In this document: positions 7,340 through 13,173 of the stretch, one piece after another | Layout of the letters: each line of letters opens with the position of its first letter | Position numbering within the stretch: position 1 is the stretch's first letter | Assembly (NCBI GenBank): GCA_017431185.1 | Contig: JAFRLP010000508.1 | Coordinates: forward strand, 1 to 13,173 | Length of the DNA stretch: 13,173 nt | Direction: 5' to 3' | Source of the DNA: Victivallales bacterium | GTDB taxonomy: Bacteria > Verrucomicrobiota > Lentisphaeria > Oligosphaerales > Oligosphaeraceae | Made by a program: the position numbers and the translations under genes | Notes under the pieces: model-generated | Told to the model about the DNA's origin: nothing | Databases searched by the model: none | What the model saw: the letters and a program-made list of their open reading frames with translations, nothing else

Positions 7340-7399
7340 ATGCCTAGACAATAGAGCAGACCATCAATTCCGTTCTTTCCACCTGTCACGAGAAACAAC

Positions 7400-10240
7400 A
7401 TGCAAAAAATATCCGTTCTCCTGCTTTTTTTCGCCATGACATGTCCGCTTCAGGCAGTCGGCAATTACCTCGTAAACGGTACGATGTCCGAACTGAATCA
7501 GCAGGATACACCCGCTGGATGGATGATTCAGTCTGGCTGCTGGCGCACTTTGCCAGACGGCGTGGAACTTTCCCCTGACCCAGAAAAACCTGGTAAAGTC
7601 TCCTTTGTTCAGATGCTGAAACTGCCTCTGGACAGCTGGTTGAAGGTCGGGGCAAAAGTGACCGCCCCTACTGGCACGCGCTTTCGCATCTATGTCGAGC
7701 ACCACACTGCTGAGAAGGAACCAGCCAAGCGCAAATACGGCTCCTCTGGGGCGGTATGGATGACAGGTGACGGAACAGAACAACTGTATTCACGCACCTT
7801 TCAAGTCAAAATTCCCTATGCCTACTGCTATGTGGCAGTCCAAACGGATGGCACAGCTCCAGTGACTTTCCGCGGACTCTTTGTCGAGCAAGACAAATCC
7901 CTTCAATGCCTGGGAGGAAAATGGAGGGTTGCTCCGCCCCATCAGCTCAACAATGGTGAAATCGAATGTGTAGGGAGAAAGGGAATGGTGACCATTCAGG
8001 ACATTCCAGTGCGTCCAGGGGCACATTATCGCCTGGAGTACGAGGCCCGCGGACTAGACGAGGCCAAAACGGTGACAGGCTTCCATGAAATCCAAAGCCG
8101 CATCACCCCTTCGGTGAACGGCTCCTTCGCGTTTAACGACGTCGGCGCTGTCGCCCAGCGCAAGTTCCAGATTTTCACCGTGCCGAAAGAGTCCAATGTG
8201 CAGACCATCGCCTTTTCCCTTCAGGTGGCCAACGAGGGCAAGGTCCTGTTCCGTGACTTTACTCTTGAGGAAATACCTGTTGATCCGACTGCGGACTGGT
8301 CGCTCCGTCTGGACACGCCGTTCTACCGTAACCTTATCTTTGCCAGCGATAAAGACCGAGCTGTAGCAGGAACCATTTTGGCAGACGCCACTGCCGCCCG
8401 AGGAAAACTCACCCTCACCCTGCCTGACGGTTCGCGCCAGACGTGTGAAATCGCCTTCACCAACGGAAAGGCTGCCTTCCATTTTGCCCCCTGGTCAGGC
8501 ACACCAGGCGGTGGTGAACTTGCCGCCGAGGTGGTGGCGGAGGATGGTCGCTCCCTGCGGACATTTACCGAGCATATCCGTTGGCTTGAGCCGCTTGAGC
8601 AGGAGGTCAAAGCCCATCCCAACGGCTATTTCACCCATAATGGGCAGTGGGTTTTCCCCATCTGCAAGTGGGGGGCGATGCCCGATCAAGAGCAGGAGGT
8701 CTATTTCCTTGCCAGGCAGGGATTCAATGTAGTAAAAACGAATTTTGACTGTACTCCGCGTCGAATGCTGGAACGGCTGGATATGGCGCACCGTTACGGA
8801 CTAAGGGTCTTCATCCATTCTGGCTGTCCCAGAAGCGAGAGTGACGTGCCCAGACATCTGGAACGGGTGCATCGTCTGTTCATTCCGTCAATCCTCGCCC
8901 ATCCTGCCTTCATGGGGCATTTTCTGGTGGATGAGCCGCTGTGGGCGGGGCTTTCCCATAAACCACTGCGGGCTGTGTATGAGGATTTGCGCGAACTTGA
9001 TCCTGGGCATCCTGTCTGGATTAATGCCGCGCCGCGCAACGAGATCGGCGATCTTCGCCCATACGGGGAGTGCTGTGATATCTACGGTGTGGACATCTAT
9101 CCTGTCCCCTGGCCAAATAGTCACTCCGCATTGGAGGACAAAACTCCCAGTTCATGCGGCAAATACGCCGCCAGAATGGCAGAGGTGGTCTATGGCCGCA
9201 AACCCATTTGGGACGCATTGCAGGGTTTCGCCTGGCACGAATGCACCAATGACCGCTGGAAACCGGAGGCCGTCAAACCGTATCCCACCTTGACGCAGGC
9301 GCGTTTCATGGCCTACGACACACTGCTCTCCGGCGGAACAGGCTATGGTCTATGGGGCATGAGTTATATCCAGCACAATGAGTTCTACGAAGTGTGTTTT
9401 CAGGTGACCCGTGAACTGTCCGCCATGTCCGCACCGCTGCTGCATGGTGCGCGCCGTGAACTGACGACCTCCGAATCGGCTCTCCGCGCCGTGGAACTCA
9501 CTCTGGACGGCAAGTTCTATTATATCATCCTCAACATGACCGAAAAGCCTGTGAAAGCCGCTGTCCACGCCACGGTCAAAGACCTACAGGACCATGCCAG
9601 CGGAGCATCGGTTGATTTCACCTCCATCAGCCTGGACGGCTATGGTGTCATCACCTGTGGAGCCCCTCTTCCTCCGCCTGTCAATCCGCTCCCCGCGTCC
9701 AATGCCGATTTTGACCGAATGGGTTCGCCGTATCCCGCCCTCATCCAAAAGATGAAGGCTGAAGCGCTCGCCAAAAAATACGACGGCTCCGCAAAATGGA
9801 TTTGGGACGCGACGACCACCCAGCCAGGCGGCTCCTGCCTGGCGGTCAAGGTCATCGATGTTCCGAACACCACCGTCGGCTCCTCCATTCGCTTCGCATG
9901 CGATGATTTCGCCACCCTCTTTGTGAACGGGGAGAAAGTGCTCGACTGGAAGGAGAAATGGAATTGGATGGCCGACGTTGACCTCACCCCTTTCCTGCGC
10001 AAAGGACGCAATGTCATCGCCATTCTGGGGCGGGATGCTGGTGCGCTCCCCTGTGGCATTCTAGCCGAAATCCGGGTCGGAGCCGAATGCTATCCCACAG
10101 ACGAGTCCTGGCGGACGTTCCCCGAAAACGACGGCCAGGGCATTCTCCCCGCCGATTCCGAATTGGACAAAGGGCGGCCAGCCGCCGTCATCGCTCCCTA
10201 TGGCGGCGGAGCATGGGGCAGAAATGTCAGAATGAAATAA
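7400..10240 (+). CDS. Large secreted multi-domain glycosidase-like protein (TIM barrel plus galactose-binding-like domain)
   Basis: This 946-residue protein has a signal peptide (MQKISVLLLFFAMTCPLQA, cleavage after about residue 19). The mature start NYLVNGTMSEL...PAGW is typical of CBM4/9-like beta-sandwich modules; a second such region may span about 170-292. A beta-rich linker (about 300-395) leads to a probable TIM barrel (about 405-680) with GFNVVKTNFD (441-450), GHFLVDEPLW (506-515), DIYGVDIYPVPW (560-571), KPIWDALQGF (601-610) and GGTGYGLWGMSY (645-656). Asp511-Glu512 lies where clan GH-A enzymes carry the acid/base, but I cannot assign the nucleophile or the GH family. Residues about 797-893 (SAKWIWD, DDFATLFVNGEKV, DLTPFLRKGRNVIAI) match the galactose-binding-like sandwich of alpha-rhamnosidase-type proteins. 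The ribosome site before ATG 7400 is weak. It is probably cotranscribed with the pseudopilin (60-nt gap) and the next gene (61-nt gap). The substrate is unknown. Confidence 0.87.
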   Translation: MQKISVLLLFFAMTCPLQAVGNYLVNGTMSELNQQDTPAGWMIQSGCWRTLPDGVELSPDPEKPGKVSFVQMLKLPLDSWLKVGAKVTAPTGTRFRIYVEHHTAEKEPAKRKYGSSGAVWMTGDGTEQLYSRTFQVKIPYAYCYVAVQTDGTAPVTFRGLFVEQDKSLQCLGGKWRVAPPHQLNNGEIECVGRKGMVTIQDIPVRPGAHYRLEYEARGLDEAKTVTGFHEIQSRITPSVNGSFAFNDVGAVAQRKFQIFTVPKESNVQTIAFSLQVANEGKVLFRDFTLEEIPVDPTADWSLRLDTPFYRNLIFASDKDRAVAGTILADATAARGKLTLTLPDGSRQTCEIAFTNGKAAFHFAPWSGTPGGGELAAEVVAEDGRSLRTFTEHIRWLEPLEQEVKAHPNGYFTHNGQWVFPICKWGAMPDQEQEVYFLARQGFNVVKTNFDCTPRRMLERLDMAHRYGLRVFIHSGCPRSESDVPRHLERVHRLFIPSILAHPAFMGHFLVDEPLWAGLSHKPLRAVYEDLRELDPGHPVWINAAPRNEIGDLRPYGECCDIYGVDIYPVPWPNSHSALEDKTPSSCGKYAARMAEVVYGRKPIWDALQGFAWHECTNDRWKPEAVKPYPTLTQARFMAYDTLLSGGTGYGLWGMSYIQHNEFYEVCFQVTRELSAMSAPLLHGARRELTTSESALRAVELTLDGKFYYIILNMTEKPVKAAVHATVKDLQDHASGASVDFTSISLDGYGVITCGAPLPPPVNPLPASNADFDRMGSPYPALIQKMKAEALAKKYDGSAKWIWDATTTQPGGSCLAVKVIDVPNTTVGSSIRFACDDFATLFVNGEKVLDWKEKWNWMADVDLTPFLRKGRNVIAILGRDAGALPCGILAEIRVGAECYPTDESWRTFPENDGQGILPADSELDKGRPAAVIAPYGGGAWGRNVRMK

Positions 10241-10301
10241 AATTGGGGTACCCCCTCCAGTTTTGTCATGCAGGGAAACAGATTTGCCAACAGGACATGA
10301 C

Positions 10302-13173
10302 ATGCCGAACATGAAAACCTTCCGCTTATGCCTACTCTGTTGCCTGTCTGCCGTACTCTGCCGCAGCGGGGAGAATCTGCTAAAGCGGGAAGGATGGACT
10401 TTCCTGCCCGTCGCAGATGCAAAGGGAGAGCGTCTCTCACTGGCTGACGGGACGGTGGAATTGTCCAAAACCTCCCCTGACGGGCACATCTTCTACCATT
10501 TCATCCCTGGTGACCTGAAAATGGAACCAGGGCAGGAGTATTTGGTCGAGGCGGATTATGAATGCCTGGACAGCGGTGTGCAGGGTTTGCTAATGGTTTC
10601 CATGCCTGGAAGCGCGCGGACACCCTATCCGACATCACGACCATTGAGTGGGGTTGGCAGGCCACTGCATGCCGCCGTGACCTTTCGCGCCAAAGTGGAC
10701 GAGACGAAAATCCGCATTCACTTCTGCCTCAAGGGACAGGGGCGGGTGCGCCTGACCTCCGTCACGGCACGCCCTTGGCAATCCCCCGTCAATATGCTGG
10801 AGAATCCTGCACTGGATTGGGCTGTGCGCACACCCCTGAATGCAGAGGGGTCGATGAAGCGGGATGGACATGCCTTTGTCATCACCAAGACGGGGACGAA
10901 AGGATACCTTGCCTTCGTGCAAGTGCCAGATATCCCGATAACGCCTGGCAAGAGCTATCGGATTGAAATGAACGTGACTCGGCTCGATGAAACGGCGACA
11001 TCCTCCATGATGGTCTCCATGCCAGGCGGCAAGCGCACACCATATCCCACAGTGGCGGCCATGGCCGCAGTCGAAGAAGCAGAGACTCTGGAGTACATTT
11101 TCACCGCTAGGGAGGATGAGACGCTTCTGCGTCCCCATCTGCTAATCAACGGCGAAGGACGCGTGCGCATTGATGGTTTTATCCTGGAGGAACTTTCAGT
11201 AAAACGGCTGCATGAACTTGAGAATGCCAGAAAAGCACGGCAGCATTCTTTTGATGTTTCCGCCTTACGGCGGTATTTTCGCCCTTTTTCGCAACTTCGA
11301 GCACGGCTGGAACGCGGGGCACTGGCCATGGATGGAGCGGTCAACTCTGGCTTCTCCTGTGAGTCGCTCTCCTGGCATGCCTCTGACATTCAGATGCTTT
11401 GGGTACGCTTCGCCTCCGAGGCTGGTGGCTATCTGCGAATGGACTTCACGTCGCAGTACGGTGGAGACACCCACTCTTCCATGCTGACCTGTTCCTCCTA
11501 TCCAGATGGCGAATGGCATGACCTCGTTTTTTTCGTTGGGAAAGACCCTGTGTGGAAAGGTGAAATCATCAGTATAAAACTGACCTGGATAGGGGGAGTA
11601 GGCCGTCGCGCCATTGCCGCATTGGAAGCGTTGCCAACCCCCAACGCCATCCCCTTTGCAGTTGCTCTTCCGACAGGAAAACCAGTGATTTTGGAGCATA
11701 TCAGTCCTCGCGGAAATTACACTCTTCGCTGGCAAGGCGGAGATAACCCAGGCTGTACGCTCACCTTTCTGGACAGAAACGGGAACACGCTGGCTGTCAA
11801 CCAACTCCCGCCTGGCGAAGAACGGCTCACACTGACTTGCCCGGAATTGGCGGTCACCGCCAAAATCGTCCGCAACGACGGAGCTGGCTGTCCTGTGCTC
11901 ACATTGGACAGTCTGCCCCCGCTTGACCCGCCCGATACTTACTGGCACGGCTGTTGGATATGGTCGCAAAGCGTCCCAGGTCCTATCAACACCACCGTCT
12001 GGTTTGAGCGTGATTTCACCTTGGAAAGCCTTCCTGCCATTGCCGAATATGTCGGGGTTGGGGATGACTCATTCGAACTGCATCTCAATGGCCAGGTGTT
12101 TTCTGGCGGCGATGACTGGAGCACCCCTGTCAGAATACCAGTCGCCCGCGCACTGCGCGTTGGATATAACCGAATGATGGTCAAAGTCCATAACATTGGA
12201 GCCTGGGGCGGTATGCTCGGTGAACTCTATATGGAAAACGGGGACGTTTCTCGGCTGATTGTCAGCGACGGCAGGTGGACTTGCTATGTGGGCGGGGAGA
12301 CGCCCCCTGAAAAATGCGACCAGGAAGTGGTGGTGCTGGGCGCGCCTCCTGTTGCCCCATGGAATGCCAGAGTGGGCTATCTGTATGTTGGGCCACGCGG
12401 TCAAGTGCGAATCACCGCAACCAGGCCAGGCGGTTGCACACTGACTGTTCTGAAGTCGCCGACCGTCAGCACTTCACATCTGCCCTTCCGCCTCTCCATG
12501 CCAGACGGCACATCCCGCCTGTTCACCGCCCAGGTCACCCCCGCGACAAACGTCTGGAAGACAGGAGAGAACGTTGAGCTGTCCTATAGACTGCCGCCCT
12601 GTCCGCCAGGTACACAAGCCTACCTGGCCGCCGATTTTCTCCATGTAGAAGGAGATGCGGATGTAGGTGCTCCGCCCATTGCGGAACCGCCAAATGGCCA
12701 GCTCGCTACCGCTAAGGTTGAAGGAACAGGACAACGCGCCTGGTTCGTCATTGATGGCCAGAAAGTCCCGCCCATGTATTTGGATTTTCCTGGAGGATAT
12801 CTGGACAATCCCGCCGCCAGGCGCTATCTGCTCGACAATGCCAAGGCAATGGGCTGCCGTCTGGTCCGTTTCCTGGGGGGGCGTTTTGATGATATCTGGA
12901 AAGCGCCAGGAAAGTATGACTTCACCCTGCTTGACCGCAGTCTGGAATATCTGGAGATCAACGCGCCTCGCATGAAGGCCATTGTCATCATTCAATGCGC
13001 CACTCCCCGATGGTGGATGAATGCTCATCCGAATGAGGTTACCGCATACGCCGATGGGCATCCCATTCATCCTCAGAAGGACCGACAGTCACTGGCCTCA
13101 AAAAAATGGCTGGAGGACGGCGGTGAGGTGCTTCGCGCCATCATCAGGCACATCAAATGCAGCCCCTACTCTA
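10302..13173 (+). CDS. Very large secreted glycosidase-like protein, GH42/GH-A-like barrel, 3' end outside window
   Basis: The frame is open without a stop for 957 codons to the window edge. The start at 10302 (MPNMKTFRL) has AGGA (10292-10295) 6 nt upstream; ATG 10311 is in frame but farther from it. A signal peptide (LCLLCCLSAVLC) is followed by two homologous beta-rich modules (about 24-158 and 163-298). Each contains VSMPG, RTPYPT and GRVR at matching positions 139 residues apart. Next come a region without recognised family (about 300-540) and a galactose-binding-like domain (about 548-645: CWIWSQ, FERDFTLE, GDDSFELHLNG, LRVGYNRMMVKVHN). The final part (about 820 on) begins a TIM barrel: PPMYLDFPGGYL, AKAMGCRLVRFLGG, GKYDFTLLDRSLEYLE, ATPRWWMNAHPNEV and SLASKKWLEDGGEVL, resembling beta-galactosidase-like GH42/GH-A enzymes. 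The catalytic residues should lie beyond the window, so the family and substrate stay open. Confidence 0.85.
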   Translation, partial: MPNMKTFRLCLLCCLSAVLCRSGENLLKREGWTFLPVADAKGERLSLADGTVELSKTSPDGHIFYHFIPGDLKMEPGQEYLVEADYECLDSGVQGLLMVSMPGSARTPYPTSRPLSGVGRPLHAAVTFRAKVDETKIRIHFCLKGQGRVRLTSVTARPWQSPVNMLENPALDWAVRTPLNAEGSMKRDGHAFVITKTGTKGYLAFVQVPDIPITPGKSYRIEMNVTRLDETATSSMMVSMPGGKRTPYPTVAAMAAVEEAETLEYIFTAREDETLLRPHLLINGEGRVRIDGFILEELSVKRLHELENARKARQHSFDVSALRRYFRPFSQLRARLERGALAMDGAVNSGFSCESLSWHASDIQMLWVRFASEAGGYLRMDFTSQYGGDTHSSMLTCSSYPDGEWHDLVFFVGKDPVWKGEIISIKLTWIGGVGRRAIAALEALPTPNAIPFAVALPTGKPVILEHISPRGNYTLRWQGGDNPGCTLTFLDRNGNTLAVNQLPPGEERLTLTCPELAVTAKIVRNDGAGCPVLTLDSLPPLDPPDTYWHGCWIWSQSVPGPINTTVWFERDFTLESLPAIAEYVGVGDDSFELHLNGQVFSGGDDWSTPVRIPVARALRVGYNRMMVKVHNIGAWGGMLGELYMENGDVSRLIVSDGRWTCYVGGETPPEKCDQEVVVLGAPPVAPWNARVGYLYVGPRGQVRITATRPGGCTLTVLKSPTVSTSHLPFRLSMPDGTSRLFTAQVTPATNVWKTGENVELSYRLPPCPPGTQAYLAADFLHVEGDADVGAPPIAEPPNGQLATAKVEGTGQRAWFVIDGQKVPPMYLDFPGGYLDNPAARRYLLDNAKAMGCRLVRFLGGRFDDIWKAPGKYDFTLLDRSLEYLEINAPRMKAIVIIQCATPRWWMNAHPNEVTAYADGHPIHPQKDRQSLASKKWLEDGGEVLRAIIRHIKCSPYS

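Noticed and set aside
10245..10254. Palindrome GGGGTACCCC between the two large enzyme genes, followed by TTTT
   Set aside because: Too short to form a stable hairpin with a loop and the T run is not adjacent; the genes appear to be in one transcription unit, so I do not call a terminator.
11265..11969. 234-codon open frame on the minus strand
   Set aside because: Covered by the continuous plus-strand reading frame from 10302, which has a signal peptide and recognisable domains.
12474..13070. 198-codon open frame on the minus strand
   Set aside because: Antisense to the barrel region of the last gene; no family features.

Overview
The window looks like a carbohydrate-degradation region of a Lentisphaerota bacterium (Victivallis-like, probably host-associated or polysaccharide-degrading). 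The basis is family knowledge: prepilin-like proteins starting with [12 protein letters not shown], continuing with [10 protein letters not shown] and ending with an H-X9-DG motif, encoded beside AraC regulators and large secreted glycosidases, are a hallmark of that phylum. The related Planctomycetes DUF1559 proteins usually read differently after the helix. No rRNA, tRNA, CRISPR array or insertion sequence is visible.

Layout. (i) 1-303: the C-terminal tail, on the + strand, of a protein that probably begins before the window and resembles the tail of Rpn/PD-(D/E)XK nuclease-transposases. (ii) 313-4640, cassette 1: an AraC regulator (-) diverges from a pseudopilin (+), which overlaps a secreted DUF4838 glycosidase-like protein. 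(iii) 4641-4867: a non-coding stretch with a strong hairpin and a 59-nt tandem repeat. (iv) 4868-5452: an ADP-ribose-pyrophosphatase-type Nudix hydrolase (-). (v) 5512-13173, cassette 2: a second AraC regulator with a cupin sensor domain (-) diverges from a second pseudopilin (+). Two very large secreted multi-domain glycosidase-like proteins follow. The last one (from 10302) is open for 957 codons and runs off the end of the window.

How the genes may work together. Each cassette repeats the same plan: AraC sensor-regulator, divergent AT-rich promoter region, pseudopilin, secreted carbohydrate-active enzyme(s). Direct repeats that could be AraC half-sites, and promoter-like hexamers on both strands, lie in each divergent region. 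The simplest model is that each AraC protein senses a sugar and switches on its own pseudopilin plus enzyme set, while controlling its own expression. The pseudopilin could form part of a type II secretion/type IV pilus-like apparatus, or anchor or deliver the adjacent enzyme. The enzyme folds are read from sequence motifs; the substrates cannot be named from the sequence alone.
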